DNA of 64,000 bases. It comes from Terriglobia bacterium. GTDB taxonomy: Bacteria; Acidobacteriota; Terriglobia; Terriglobales; Acidobacteriaceae. The translations under genes were made by a program, and so were the position numbers. The notes below the pieces were generated by a model. The model was not told the DNA's origin. It worked only from the letters and a program-made list of their open reading frames with translations, and did no database searches. The stretch spans positions 1 to 64,000 of the forward strand of contig JAIQGL010000023.1 in NCBI GenBank assembly GCA_020072585.1, read 5' to 3'. Below, in pieces: positions 8,664 to 17,618 of this stretch. Each line of letters starts with the position of its first letter. Position 1 is the stretch's first letter.

Positions 8664-11234
8664 CTAGTGCGGGCTTACGTTGATGGATATGGCTTTTTTG
8701 AAGAAGACATTGGCCGTGTCCAGCCCCTGGACCGTTAGCCGGTGCGTGCCTCCGGCAATAGGCAGGCCCACATTGATGGCGGACAGTGGGGTTTCATAAA
8801 TCTTCTTGCCATCCAGATAGACCTGGGTCAGCTTCACCGGAGTGACATCTGTTGTGCCCGCAATGATCCGCACCGGCGATGCCACCGTGCTTCCATTTCC
8901 AGGTGAACATATAGTTACTGAGCGATTCACTGTGCTGAGCGCGCACAGCGATACTACTTTGGCTACAAAGGCGTCCTTGGCATCCCTTTCGCCTCCACCG
9001 AATTGTTGCTGGAAAGCGCTGGGAGTAACCAGGAAAGAAGGGCCAACCGTGCCTGCTACGTAAGCGTTCGTGTCCCGGTCCAATGCCACCCTAAGGTCGC
9101 CGGCGGTTCCCAGATAGCTGGAATAAACCAGGCCCCCTGCCGGATTAAACTTGGTGATAAAGCCATCTGTTGTCGTTCCTGAAAAAACTCTTTGGAATGC
9201 AGTTTGGGTTGTCGGAAAACTTCTGGAGCTGGTAAGGCCGGTCACATAGGCTTGCCCATCTGGTGTGACGGCGATCGCGGAACCGTCGGATGAAGCCTTG
9301 CCGCCCCCACCCAGGACAGTCGAGTAGACCAGACGTCCGTTGGGGCTAAGCTTGGTCACAAATGCGCACTCGAAGCTCGGACAACGTGACTGGAAGGCGT
9401 TCTTGACCGGGAAATCGATTGACCCCGTTATTCCAGTGACAAACGCGTTTCCTGACATGTCCAGCGCAATGCCATTGGCCCGATCAAAGTCTCCTCCGCC
9501 TCCGCCAAGAAAAGTAGAGTAGACCAGGTGTGATCCAGAGGAGCTGAGGTTCGCTACAAACCCATGTACGGCGCAAAACTCTCCGGTACACGGTCCGCCG
9601 GGCAAAACCGGCTGTGCACTGCCTGCGGTTGTAGGAAAGTCACTCGCTGCAGTAGATCCGGCGACAAATGCCTGACCTTCGAGATCCACCGCGATAGCGT
9701 TACCTTCTTGGAGGGCATCTGAGCTGCCACCCAGGAACGTCGCGTAAAGCAGTTGTGAGCCGCTGGAATTCAGTTTGCTTACAAAAGCATTGAAGCAGAC
9801 GGGGTCGCCCACGACTCCCACTCCCAGCTTGCATTCCCGCTGAAAGGCACCGGGAGTGGCAGGAAAGTCTGTGGAACTCGTGTTGCCAGTCACGTAAGCG
9901 TTTCCAGCGGTATCAACGGCAATGGCGAAAGCGTGATCCTCGGCAGATCCGCCTAGCAGAGTCGAGTACACCAGCTTTGTCCCGCCCGCGTTCAGCTTGG
10001 CGACAAACGCCTCGTCGCCACCGACGAATTTACTTTTAAAGGCGCCAGGTGTGATAGGAAACCCGAGAATGTCTCCAAATTGAATTCCGGTTACGTAGAT
10101 ATTGTCGGAAGAGTCCAGAGCCACCGCAGAGATGGAAGTCGAGTTTCCGCCAAAGAAGCTGGTAAATATCAGGTGTGATCCCGTGAAGTCAAACTTGGTG
10201 ATAAAGCTTGCGCACTGCCCCACGTCCAGCGGCTTGGTGCCGTCTGTTACCGGGAAGTTTTGCGAACAGGTGAAACCAACGACAACTGCCCGCTTAGAAG
10301 AGTCGACCGCAATTGCGTTTCCTGTATCGACGTCGCTGCCTCCCAGAAATGTCGAATATCGCAGCACTGGATCAATTACCACCGCCGCCCGCCGATCATA
10401 GCTTCCCAGCCGGAATCCAACTTCGTCCTTGCCGGTAATGACATAATCGCCTGAAACCGCTTTGAGCGTGGCTCCGCTACGCTGGTAGATCCTGGGTTTT
10501 TGCTGGATCACCTCACCCTGAGAGGTCTTGAGAACTAGATTCCCCTCAGCATCGATCCTGATTTCGTCGGCGCCCGTGAGCGCCAGTCTGATCTGCCCCG
10601 GATCAGCACCGGGAGCGACCACCAGGTCATACTCCAGCTCCCGATTGTTGCCGTAGAAAACCAGATCAATGCCGGAATACAGACTGCGGTAGCGCACCCG
10701 CGCATAAATAGGAATCTTCGTCCTCCACTGATCCGATTTTCCGGCAAAATAGTTGACGGTGCCTGGCTGTCTGGCTTCGCCTTCTATCGTCGGGCTGGTA
10801 TTCGCGCCCACAAATTTCATCCGCAAGACAGCTGGCGCAATCTGATTTTCTTTCACCGCAGCCGCTTTTTTTGCGTCGGGGCCCATCGGGCGAGGCGTCC
10901 GCCCTACAGCCAGCACCGCCTCGTCCGCAGTCAGCCAAAGCATGCGATTCCCCGCCCGGGAAAGGAACTTCACCCGCGGATCCGTCTGGCCGCGGTTAGG
11001 TTCAAAGGCCAGTGGCAACTTGCCGTAACCGGCCTCAACCTGCAATCTGGTCTGCTCTTGTGCTTCCGCAGCATTCAAACTGGCTACCAGCGGCATGACT
11101 GCTGCGTTCTGCGGTCTGGCCCCAGCCAGCGGCCTCTCCTGCCTCGGCAGATATCGGTATGTGATAAGGCCTGCAAGGAGAGAAGAGAGGATCGCAAAAG
11201 CGCAGAACGTATGAAACTTGTTTGGACGATGCAC
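8664..11234 (-). CDS. SBBP beta-propeller repeat secreted protein, tandem copy 4 (first in the array)
   Basis: An 856-aa paralogue and the promoter-proximal gene of the array. It starts at GTG 11234, seven bases after GGGAGG; the ribosome site lies in the dyad GGAGGGCCTCC, so it could be partly sequestered. N-terminal domain (LPLAFEPNRGQTDPRVKFLS), about ten SBBP blades, C-terminal Ig-like domain. The signal segment is less similar to the other three. The 3' end is a mosaic: bases 8700-8885 match copies 1/2, while 8890-8960 match copy 3, a sign of recombination between copies. Likely secreted; ligand and role unknown. Confidence 0.9.
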   Translation of the reverse strand: MHRPNKFHTFCAFAILSSLLAGLITYRYLPRQERPLAGARPQNAAVMPLVASLNAAEAQEQTRLQVEAGYGKLPLAFEPNRGQTDPRVKFLSRAGNRMLWLTADEAVLAVGRTPRPMGPDAKKAAAVKENQIAPAVLRMKFVGANTSPTIEGEARQPGTVNYFAGKSDQWRTKIPIYARVRYRSLYSGIDLVFYGNNRELEYDLVVAPGADPGQIRLALTGADEIRIDAEGNLVLKTSQGEVIQQKPRIYQRSGATLKAVSGDYVITGKDEVGFRLGSYDRRAAVVIDPVLRYSTFLGGSDVDTGNAIAVDSSKRAVVVGFTCSQNFPVTDGTKPLDVGQCASFITKFDFTGSHLIFTSFFGGNSTSISAVALDSSDNIYVTGIQFGDILGFPITPGAFKSKFVGGDEAFVAKLNAGGTKLVYSTLLGGSAEDHAFAIAVDTAGNAYVTGNTSSTDFPATPGAFQRECKLGVGVVGDPVCFNAFVSKLNSSGSQLLYATFLGGSSDALQEGNAIAVDLEGQAFVAGSTAASDFPTTAGSAQPVLPGGPCTGEFCAVHGFVANLSSSGSHLVYSTFLGGGGGDFDRANGIALDMSGNAFVTGITGSIDFPVKNAFQSRCPSFECAFVTKLSPNGRLVYSTVLGGGGKASSDGSAIAVTPDGQAYVTGLTSSRSFPTTQTAFQRVFSGTTTDGFITKFNPAGGLVYSSYLGTAGDLRVALDRDTNAYVAGTVGPSFLVTPSAFQQQFGGGERDAKDAFVAKVVSLCALSTVNRSVTICSPGNGSTVASPVRIIAGTTDVTPVKLTQVYLDGKKIYETPLSAINVGLPIAGGTHRLTVQGLDTANVFFKKAISINVSPH

Positions 11235-11642
11235 AGGAGGGCCTCCCTAAAGCATTGCGACCCTCAGCACTCAAAAAAAGATGGGTGCCACCCGGGCTTT
11301 TTTGCCCGCCGGGGTTGCTGCACACCAGAACAGATGCGGGATTGACCCGGTAGTGATGGCTCGATTTTTACGACCCTGCTGGATTGCGCTTCTCTGAGGG
11401 CGATCTCGCCAACAACGAAATCGCTTACAGGCGCGCATTCAGGGCACAAGCTTTAGCGCGGTCCACAGCACCAGCAGCGTGGCGGGCAATTCCGCTCACA
11501 CAAGATTGAGAAGTTCCAAGGTCGTCTTGTTATTAAGAAATTCGCTGCAAAACCAGCACCTGCAATGTGACGAATGGAATGAATTAGTTTCGGGGGAGAA
11601 AAACCTGAGCAGCGCGCGGGCGGCAACGGAATGGATACAACA
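11235..11642. other. Intergenic region upstream of the SBBP array, with a short inverted-repeat element
   Basis: About 400 bases without a convincing gene. At 11283-11308 there is GGGTGCCACCC followed by CGGGC-TTTTTT-GCCCG, two small nested dyads next to an A-run. I recall similar GGGTGCC-rich pieces between genes in acidobacterial genomes, so this may be a dispersed repeat; that is from memory, not a search. The promoter of the SBBP array should also be here, but no clear -35/-10 was found. Confidence 0.35.
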
Positions 11643-11888
11643 CTAGTCCGCAGCAACGTAGCGTGACACTATATGCAACTCAGCGCAGACATGGCAAAAC
11701 CTCTTGTGCCGGTGGAAAGCCTCGTCAGCTTCTCTGTGCTGCTCGCCCAGCACCTCAATCCGCTTCATTTCCTGGTCGTCTTTTTTCGCGGCGGCAAAAA
11801 ATTCAACCAGCCGTGCTTTGAATACGTCATCCGCCTGCGTTGCTTTGGAGAAAAGTTCCTTTCCTCGCGGACATAGTTCCTGCGTCAT
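11643..11888 (-). CDS. Small Cys/His-containing hypothetical protein
   Basis: An 81-aa, highly charged, mostly helical protein that ends with HRHKRFCHVCAELH, a CxxC flanked by histidines which could bind metal. Small acidobacterial proteins with a helical body and a terminal HK...C..C are familiar, but I cannot name a family. No good ribosome-binding site precedes the ATG at 11888, and it stands alone, so the call is tentative. Codon choice and amino-acid composition look protein-like compared with the opposite-strand frames here. Confidence 0.45.
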   Translation of the reverse strand: MTQELCPRGKELFSKATQADDVFKARLVEFFAAAKKDDQEMKRIEVLGEQHREADEAFHRHKRFCHVCAELHIVSRYVAAD

Positions 11889-11977
11889 AAAGCTGATTTT
11901 TACGCCGGACCGGCGCTGAAGTCCAGAGGCTTTACAGGTTTTTTACATCGAGGCACCGGGGAATTTACTGCTGCTGA

Positions 11978-12673
11978 TTACAACACGGCATTAAGCACAA
12001 ACTTATAGCCCAGGCCGGGTACGGTAATAATCATCGCCGGCTGCTTGGGATCTTTTTCCAGTTTCTGGCGCAGGCTTCCCACGTGCACGTCCACGGTGCG
12101 TGTAAAGGTATCTTCGCTATAGCCCCAAACTTCCTTGAGCAACACCTCGCGTGAAAGCGTGGTACCCGGGTTCTGCGCAAAGTAGCGCAGCAGCCGGAAC
12201 TCGCGCGCGGAGAGCGGCACAGCCTTGCTGTTGCGAAAAACAGTTGTGCCTTTCAAGTCAATTCTGATCGGGCCAAATTGCAAAACTTCGGCATCTTTCG
12301 CCGACGTGGCGCCGCGCCGGATATGCGCTTCAATCCGCGCCAGCAGCTCCAGCACTTCAAAGGGCTTGGTGAGATAGTCGTCCGCCCCGATCTTCAGCCC
12401 CAGAACCTTGTCCACCAGCTGCCCGCGCGCCGTGAGCATCACGATGGGCGTTACAATGCCTGCTTTGCGGATATCGCGGCAAACGTCAAAGCCATTTTTC
12501 TTCGGCAGCATCACATCCAGAATGATCAGGTCATACGCTTCTTCAACGGCCTTGCGCAGTCCGTCTTCGCCGTCCACCGCCGTCTCCAGAGCATACCCTT
12601 CCGCCTTGAGACGGTCAGAGAGGGTCATACGCAGGTCCTCTTCGTCTTCCACCAGTAAAATGCGCTCTGTCAT
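11978..12673 (-). CDS. OmpR-family response regulator
   Basis: A 231-aa two-component transcription regulator. Receiver domain about residues 3-115: acidic pair D10/E11, phospho-acceptor D53 (LIILDVMLPKK), T81 and K103 (LTKPFE). Then a winged-helix DNA-binding domain (about 130-228) with LSAREFRLLRYFAQNPGTTL and TRTVDVHVGSLRQKLE. Its ATG overlaps the stop of the upstream histidine kinase gene (12670-12673, ATGA), so the two are translationally coupled and are a cognate pair. The target genes cannot be read from the sequence. Confidence 0.95.
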   Translation of the reverse strand: MTERILLVEDEEDLRMTLSDRLKAEGYALETAVDGEDGLRKAVEEAYDLIILDVMLPKKNGFDVCRDIRKAGIVTPIVMLTARGQLVDKVLGLKIGADDYLTKPFEVLELLARIEAHIRRGATSAKDAEVLQFGPIRIDLKGTTVFRNSKAVPLSAREFRLLRYFAQNPGTTLSREVLLKEVWGYSEDTFTRTVDVHVGSLRQKLEKDPKQPAMIITVPGLGYKFVLNAVL

Positions 12674-14658
12674 GAAGAGAAATCCGGCTCCGCTCCTGCC
12701 GGCTTGTCTGCCGCGCTGCGTCTTTCTTTCAGCTTACGATCTTCAGCCACCGGCAGATGGATGGTAAAGGAACTTCCTTTGCCCAGTTCGCTCCGCGCCG
12801 TAAGCCGGCCTCCCATCGCCTCTACGATGGTACGCGCCAGTGGCAGTCCCAGCCCAGTGCCGTGAATTCCTGATTCATTCACCGCCGGGCTGCGGTAGAA
12901 CGGTTCAAAGACGTGCTTGATCTCCTCTTTGCTGATGCCAAGACCATGATCTTCAACCACCACTTCAATCTCCTCAGTCCGGCCCTTGTCTCTCACCGCC
13001 GCTGCCGTGACCCGCAACCACCGGTTGTCTCCGCCATACTTCACGGCGTTGGTGATCAGGTTCTGCAAGCTTCGTACCAGCGCTGTGAAATCCGCATTCA
13101 CCGGTGGTAGCCCTGCCTCTACCTGGCGCTCCACAGTGAATCCTGCTGCGGCCACCGTGGCGCTTGTGCCTTCAAAAGCGGCATCCACAACTTCAGCAAT
13201 GTTCACCGGACCCTGCTCATAGAGCCGCTGTGACTGCTGCGTGGAGGCAAACAACAAGACCTGCTCCACCAGCTGTGTGAGTTGCCTTGTCTGCTTCACT
13301 ATCGAATTGCCGTAGCGGACCAGCTGCTGTTTGTCTTCCACCACGCCATGAGCAATATTTTCCGCGGCTGAAGAGATCACCGCCAGCGGCGTTCGCAGCT
13401 CGTGGGAGATGCCGGCCACAAAATCCATCTGCACTCTTGCCAGCCTGCGCGCTCTCTGGCTGGCCATCAGGATCAGCCCCATGGTGACGGCCAGCACACC
13501 CAGCACGCCAAAGCTCGCCATCAGGTTGCGCCGGCGCAACGCGCTGACCGCGGCCTCCACCGAACCGCTCTTGTGTTTGACGGTAATCTGCCAGACGCCA
13601 TGGCTCTCTACGTAGTGAAACGGCTCAAACCTGGGCAGCCGCTCCAGCGCCGCCAGATGTCTTTCATCTGTTTGTGGAGCATGGTCGCCCTGCATTGACC
13701 GCATCGGCGCGGCAAAAAACTCAATTCCCGCGTCTGGAGGTCCGCCGTGGCCAAACGGAGGACCGAACAGATTCAGCGTAGCGTCCACCGGCAAACTGTT
13801 GTCTTCACCAAATCCTGAATCCGACGAATAGATCACGCTCTGGCCGCTTTCCGTGCCGCGTACAGCAACGTGATATTCCATACCGGAAGAGCCACGGAAA
13901 TATTTTTGCGCCAGCTCGGGAAAGATTTCCTTTGCCAGCACGCCTGGATTCAACTGGATGATGAGCCACGTTATCTCGGCTGGAACGCGAGGACCGTTCG
14001 GAGGCCCATGCCTCCGCACCGGATAAGCAAGCGCCGGCACCGATTGGTCAATGGCCCAGGGAATCAATGCTTCTGCCAGGCGCCCGTGCAACGCAGCTGC
14101 CCGGTCCCTGCGCGGGCCTCCGCCGAAGTTGCGCAGATGGCCAAACTCAGGACGACGCCGGTTTCCCCGCCGCATCATCGGTCTCTCCTGCCCTCCCGGG
14201 GGCGGACGGTAGGCTGAAGAAATCTCCGCCAGCCGTTTCTGCATCTGGTCAAATTGGGCCGGCCACGGAACGCGTTCAAACTGATCGCTGCTGGGATCGA
14301 AGCACAGCGGCTGCTGGCTTCCTGCATCTTGCCAAAGATAAATATGCGATACCAGGTTGGGATGGGCCGAGGTCTGCTGCCAGTGATGAAATTGCTCTTT
14401 TAACTCCGCAGGCTGAATGGCGCTGGAACCATCCACAACCGATCTGATTTCCATAGCCACGGCGCCCAGTTCCCGGGAAAAATCTTGGCGAAAGCCCATC
14501 AACGACCGTTGCAGGCTGGATTGCATCTGCGTGCGGGTGGCCTCGCTCAATTGGCCGCTCCACCGGTACTGCAACACCGCTAGCCCCGCCAACACCGCTG
14601 CCAGCGCGGGTACAACTACCCATCGAAGCAACCGCTCTCTGGTTCGTGGCCTTGTCAT
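12670..14658 (-). CDS. Membrane sensor histidine kinase
   Basis: A 662-aa inner-membrane kinase. TM1 about residues 11-28; a large periplasmic sensing region (about 30-375) with a Pro/Arg/Gly-rich stretch (RPPPGGQERPMMRRGNRRR); TM2 about 378-397; no clear HAMP domain; HisKA with phospho-acceptor H419 (GISHELRTPL); HATPase with N-box NLITNAVKYGG (about 533-543), G1 EDHGLGIS and G2 GTGLGLPLA. It is upstream of and overlaps its response regulator. The sensing region matches no domain I recognise, so the signal is unknown. Confidence 0.93.
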   Translation of the reverse strand: MTRPRTRERLLRWVVVPALAAVLAGLAVLQYRWSGQLSEATRTQMQSSLQRSLMGFRQDFSRELGAVAMEIRSVVDGSSAIQPAELKEQFHHWQQTSAHPNLVSHIYLWQDAGSQQPLCFDPSSDQFERVPWPAQFDQMQKRLAEISSAYRPPPGGQERPMMRRGNRRRPEFGHLRNFGGGPRRDRAAALHGRLAEALIPWAIDQSVPALAYPVRRHGPPNGPRVPAEITWLIIQLNPGVLAKEIFPELAQKYFRGSSGMEYHVAVRGTESGQSVIYSSDSGFGEDNSLPVDATLNLFGPPFGHGGPPDAGIEFFAAPMRSMQGDHAPQTDERHLAALERLPRFEPFHYVESHGVWQITVKHKSGSVEAAVSALRRRNLMASFGVLGVLAVTMGLILMASQRARRLARVQMDFVAGISHELRTPLAVISSAAENIAHGVVEDKQQLVRYGNSIVKQTRQLTQLVEQVLLFASTQQSQRLYEQGPVNIAEVVDAAFEGTSATVAAAGFTVERQVEAGLPPVNADFTALVRSLQNLITNAVKYGGDNRWLRVTAAAVRDKGRTEEIEVVVEDHGLGISKEEIKHVFEPFYRSPAVNESGIHGTGLGLPLARTIVEAMGGRLTARSELGKGSSFTIHLPVAEDRKLKERRSAADKPAGAEPDFSS

Positions 14659-14793
14659 TTCAGCTAACTAATTTCAGCATCACTAATTTCAATCTTGATG
14701 AGGAGATGTTTTGGATACGCTTGCTTATCGCGCGAGCTGAGGGAAAACATCGACCCTTTCCTCATTATAGTGTCCGCTCGCGGCATCCTGGAC

Positions 14794-15249
14794 TTATCTG
14801 CTCAGACGCGAGCGGCGAACCTGCCCTCCACGCAAAGGCCGTTGCAGCAGGGTGCTGAGTTCCCGCAGAAATTTTGGTTTGTAGATCACCGCATTGGCGC
14901 CGCATCCGGCACAGGCCGCGCGAAATTGCGGGCTGGTGTCCATGGAAAGCAGGATGATCCTGGTTTCCGGCGCCATTTGCGAAAGCAGGAGCGCCGTGCG
15001 CAACCCGCTCATTCCCGGCATGTCCGCGTCCATTACCACAAGCTCGGGCTTGAGCTGGATCACGGCATCAATCGCCTCCTGCCCGCTCTCCGCCCGGCCC
15101 GCTATTTCAAGGATCTCATGATGTTCCAGCAGGGTGCATATCGCATGCAGGATCGTCGCCGAATCATCGACGACCAGCGCCCTTTTCCTGGCGATCGGCG
15201 CTGCCATCTTGGCTGGATGACGATGGAGGTCAACGGTTGCTAGCAACAT
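14794..15249 (-). CDS. Stand-alone response-regulator receiver protein
   Basis: A 151-aa single receiver domain with no output domain. D28/D29 (ALVVDDSATI), phospho-acceptor D74 (LVVMDADMPGMSG), S/T position LLSMDTS and lysine VIYKPKF are all present, so it should be phosphorylatable. AAGGTG precedes the ATG at 15249 by about four bases. The C-terminus is a basic tail (RGGQVRRSRLSR). It lies 135 bases upstream of the histidine kinase gene on the same strand and resembles the receiver at 15961. It may act by protein-protein contact or as a phosphate sink. Confidence 0.85.
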   Translation of the reverse strand: MLLATVDLHRHPAKMAAPIARKRALVVDDSATILHAICTLLEHHEILEIAGRAESGQEAIDAVIQLKPELVVMDADMPGMSGLRTALLLSQMAPETRIILLSMDTSPQFRAACAGCGANAVIYKPKFLRELSTLLQRPLRGGQVRRSRLSR

Positions 15250-15370
15250 TGATCACCTTCTCTTACCAGAGTTTAGCCAGAACCTTTATGTAACGGGGTA
15301 AATCCCCAGACAAGAGAATGTAAAGTTCCTGTAAAGAGGCGTCTGGGATCACTGCTAGCGGCTGAAAAGC

Positions 15371-15402
15371 AGACAGGCGGATGTATATCGATCCGCCTGT
15401 CT
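15371..15402 (-). terminator. Hairpin downstream of the Spy-like gene
   Basis: A perfect 12-bp stem (AGACAGGCGGAT / ATCCGCCTGTCT) with an 8-nt loop, 23 bases after the stop of the gene ending at 15425. Reading leftwards it is followed by GCTTTTC, a short T-run, so it fits a Rho-independent terminator for that gene, though the T-tract is weak. Confidence 0.65.
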
Positions 15403-15424
15403 CCGGATTAATTGCGGCTGGAGC

Positions 15425-15895
15425 TTATCTGGAAGCGCCCATCCCACCAGGCCCGTGCATCGGTCCATGGCCATGCCCGCGCATGCCACCGTGATGAGAC
15501 TCCAGTTCATTCATCTTGGTCTGCTGTTCGGGCGTGAGCGTCTGATAGAACGCAGCCTGCGCTTTGGCATGGGCCGCGGTCATTTGCGCTGTCAGATTGC
15601 CGATCGTGTTTGCCGCCTGCTCTATTCCGGCGGAGTCATCTTTCTGGATGGCCGCCTTCAGGTTCTCATGGGCGGTTTGCATCTGTTCGTGAGTGTTTTT
15701 TGCGTCATTCTGAATATTGCTGAAGATTGCCGCTGCCTGCTGCTGTTGTTGCGCGTTGAGCGACAACTGTTTCGTTAGAAAGTTAATGTGGTGTTGTGCC
15801 ATCTCCGCCGGGTCAGGAGGGGTTCTGCGCTGCGCCGAGGCAAATACGCCCGCCAGGGCAAGGAATGTGACTACTTTCAAAAGGGTTGTTCTCAT
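15425..15895 (-). CDS. Spy/CpxP-like periplasmic protein (LTXXQ type)
   Basis: A 156-aa exported helical protein. Signal peptide MRTTLLKVVTFLALAGVFASAQ, then a helical body with two LTxxQ-like motifs (LSLNAQQQQQ and LTPEQQTKM) and a His/Gly/Met-rich tail (HHGGMRGHGHGPMHGPGGMG) that could bind metal. Spy/CpxP relatives bind unfolded periplasmic proteins or modulate envelope stress signalling. The start at 15895 is chosen for its signal peptide and upstream GGAG; a longer frame back to 16132 only overlaps the neighbouring receiver gene. It lies 65 bases after that receiver, possibly in one transcript, and ends before a hairpin. Confidence 0.8.
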   Translation of the reverse strand: MRTTLLKVVTFLALAGVFASAQRRTPPDPAEMAQHHINFLTKQLSLNAQQQQQAAAIFSNIQNDAKNTHEQMQTAHENLKAAIQKDDSAGIEQAANTIGNLTAQMTAAHAKAQAAFYQTLTPEQQTKMNELESHHGGMRGHGHGPMHGPGGMGASR

Positions 15896-15960
15896 TGGTT
15901 CGTTTTCTCCGAATACTCGTTTGGGATAAATAACTATGAATAACGCCGGATCGTGCTGCG

Positions 15961-16401
15961 TTATGAATCTGTACAAATGCGTTGTAAGACTGTGCCGAAC
16001 TCTTGCCGGAAATTTTCCTTGTGGACAAAATCGAACGCGCCCGACTCTTCGCAAGCTTGCTGTAGCTCCGGCGTGTTGTCCATGGACATGAGCACGATCC
16101 GCGCTACCGGAAACCTGCGAGCAAAAAACCATGCCAGCGTAAGGCCGTCGAGATAAGGCATGTGCACGTCCATCAACACCAGGTCGGGCTGAAGTTTGAG
16201 TACGGTTTCAATCGCCTCGCCTCCCTTCCCGGCCCGCGCCACCAGGTCAATCAATGGATCAAGTTCAAGAAGCTCACAAGTGACTTGCAGGAACGTAGGT
16301 GAATCGTCGACCACGATCGTCCGGATCCGTTTCGGGACCTTCTCCCCCGGTCCGTGTGCAATCGTTTCATTGGCGAACGTCAATTGAGTTTGTGCTGCCA
16401 T
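15961..16401 (-). CDS. Stand-alone response-regulator receiver protein
   Basis: A 146-aa protein with one receiver domain preceded by about 25 extra residues. D32/D33 (IVVDDSPTF), phospho-acceptor D78 (LVLMDVHMPYLDG), LMSMDN and the conserved lysine in FVHKENF are present. There is no DNA-binding or enzymatic output. It is clearly paralogous to the receiver at 14794 (both have a MSMD/LSMD segment followed by a Cys/Gly-containing helix). The Spy-like gene follows on the same strand, so it may report on envelope state. Confidence 0.83.
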   Translation of the reverse strand: MAAQTQLTFANETIAHGPGEKVPKRIRTIVVDDSPTFLQVTCELLELDPLIDLVARAGKGGEAIETVLKLQPDLVLMDVHMPYLDGLTLAWFFARRFPVARIVLMSMDNTPELQQACEESGAFDFVHKENFRQEFGTVLQRICTDS

Positions 16402-16617
16402 CCGTGATTGCCGCCTTTTGCGACTGTGATGCTCTCATCTGAACATGTTTCTCCAAGAGGCTGGGTAAAATAGCTGGCAGGGTGGTGTAAAGAAGCTGTA
16501 AACATAGTGATGATGCGTGCATTCCACACCGGAACGCCTGCCAGTCACTGTCCTTTGGTAAATTTGTAATGCATAAAGGCCGGGTGATAACATCACTAGC
16601 TTGTGGAGGGTCTTCTG

Positions 16618-16923
16618 ATGTCGGATAGAGATAACAGCAATAGTTTCCTGTGGTTCCTGGCTGGACTTGGTTTCGGCGCGCTCATGGGAGTGCTCTACGC
16701 TCCCCGCTCAGGACGCGAAACCCGCGAAGCCATCAAGAATTCTGCAAGTGAAGGTGCGGAATACCTTAAAACCAGAGGCCGGGACGCCAAGGAAACCGTG
16801 AGCCAATGGGTGGACCGCAGCAAGGAAGTTGTGAACCAGAAGAAAGAGCAGATCAGCGCCGCTGTTGATGCCACTCGCCAGGCCTATCGTGAGGCGGCTG
16901 GTGAAAGCAAAAAGGGCTCCTAG
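16618..16923 (+). CDS. YtxH-like membrane-anchored protein
   Basis: A 101-aa protein. After a short polar start come one glycine-rich transmembrane helix (FLWFLAGLGFGALMGVLYAP) and the YtxH hallmark RSGRETREAI, followed by a long charged helix. YtxH proteins are general-stress-associated membrane proteins of unknown mechanism. The ATG at 16618 follows GGAGGG by seven bases; a GTG at 16603 is less likely. An 18-base gap leads into the next gene, so the two form an operon. Confidence 0.85.
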   Translation: MSDRDNSNSFLWFLAGLGFGALMGVLYAPRSGRETREAIKNSASEGAEYLKTRGRDAKETVSQWVDRSKEVVNQKKEQISAAVDATRQAYREAAGESKKGS

Positions 16924-16941
16924 CGAGTTGGATATCTACTA

Positions 16942-17454
16942 GTGGACAACACCATCATCACAATCTTTGTGGTCGTCGCCGCGGTCGCCATTGTCCTGCA
17001 GGCAGGGATCTTGTTTGCTCTGTACAAGGCGCTGCGGCAGACCTCAGAACGCATGGAAGGCATTGCCGGAAGGCTGGAGCAGCAGGCCGCTCCGGTGCTG
17101 ACCACTGCCGCCGCCATCCTTGAGGACGCTAAGCCCAAGATTGCCGAGATCACAACGAACCTGGCGGAAACATCAGCTTCTGTCCGTGTCCATGTGGCCC
17201 AGGTTGGAGAAGCCACAACCGAAATCGTGGAGCGCGCGCGCCTGCAAGTGGCCCGCCTGGATGAGTTCGTGGTCAGCGCCGCGCAAAAAGTTGAAGCTAC
17301 TTCTGAAATGTTGCAGCACAAGGTCTTCTCACCCATGCGGCGCGTCCGCGCCGTGGTTACCGCGCTCAATGCGGGTCTGGCTTTCTTCAAAGCCAACCGC
17401 TCCCGCCAAAGACACAACAGTGAGAGCGTGGAAGACGAAGAAATGTTCATTTGA
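16942..17454 (+). CDS. Membrane-anchored coiled-coil protein (DUF948-like)
   Basis: A 170-aa protein with one N-terminal transmembrane helix (about residues 3-26) and a long heptad-like helix to about residue 140 (RMEGIAGRLEQQAAP...). The C-terminus is acidic. The layout matches DUF948-type proteins, which often neighbour YtxH proteins. It starts with GTG and no strong ribosome site, which suggests translational coupling to the YtxH gene 18 bases upstream. Function unknown; probably an envelope stress or structural role. Confidence 0.75.
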   Translation: MDNTIITIFVVVAAVAIVLQAGILFALYKALRQTSERMEGIAGRLEQQAAPVLTTAAAILEDAKPKIAEITTNLAETSASVRVHVAQVGEATTEIVERARLQVARLDEFVVSAAQKVEATSEMLQHKVFSPMRRVRAVVTALNAGLAFFKANRSRQRHNSESVEDEEMFI

Positions 17455-17618
17455 TCTGTCGCTTCGCTCCAAACCGCTCTAGGGTCTTTCACCACAACAA
17501 GTTTTTCCGCGCCTGACGCAGGCGGCTCGGCGCGCAAGCCGGCCTCGCTGCTTATGGCGCGTCGTTCCAAATCAATACTGTTTTCTGATCAGAATTCATC
17601 TGCGCAAATCTGCGGCGA

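Noticed and set aside
15896-16132. N-terminal extension of the Spy-like protein back to 16132
   Set aside because: It overlaps the receiver gene in another frame, and the signal peptide begins at 15895, where a ribosome site is present.
16920-17570. 216-codon minus-strand frame opposite the DUF948-like gene
   Set aside because: Low-complexity Ser/Arg/Ala-rich product, antisense to a gene with clear TM and coiled-coil layout.
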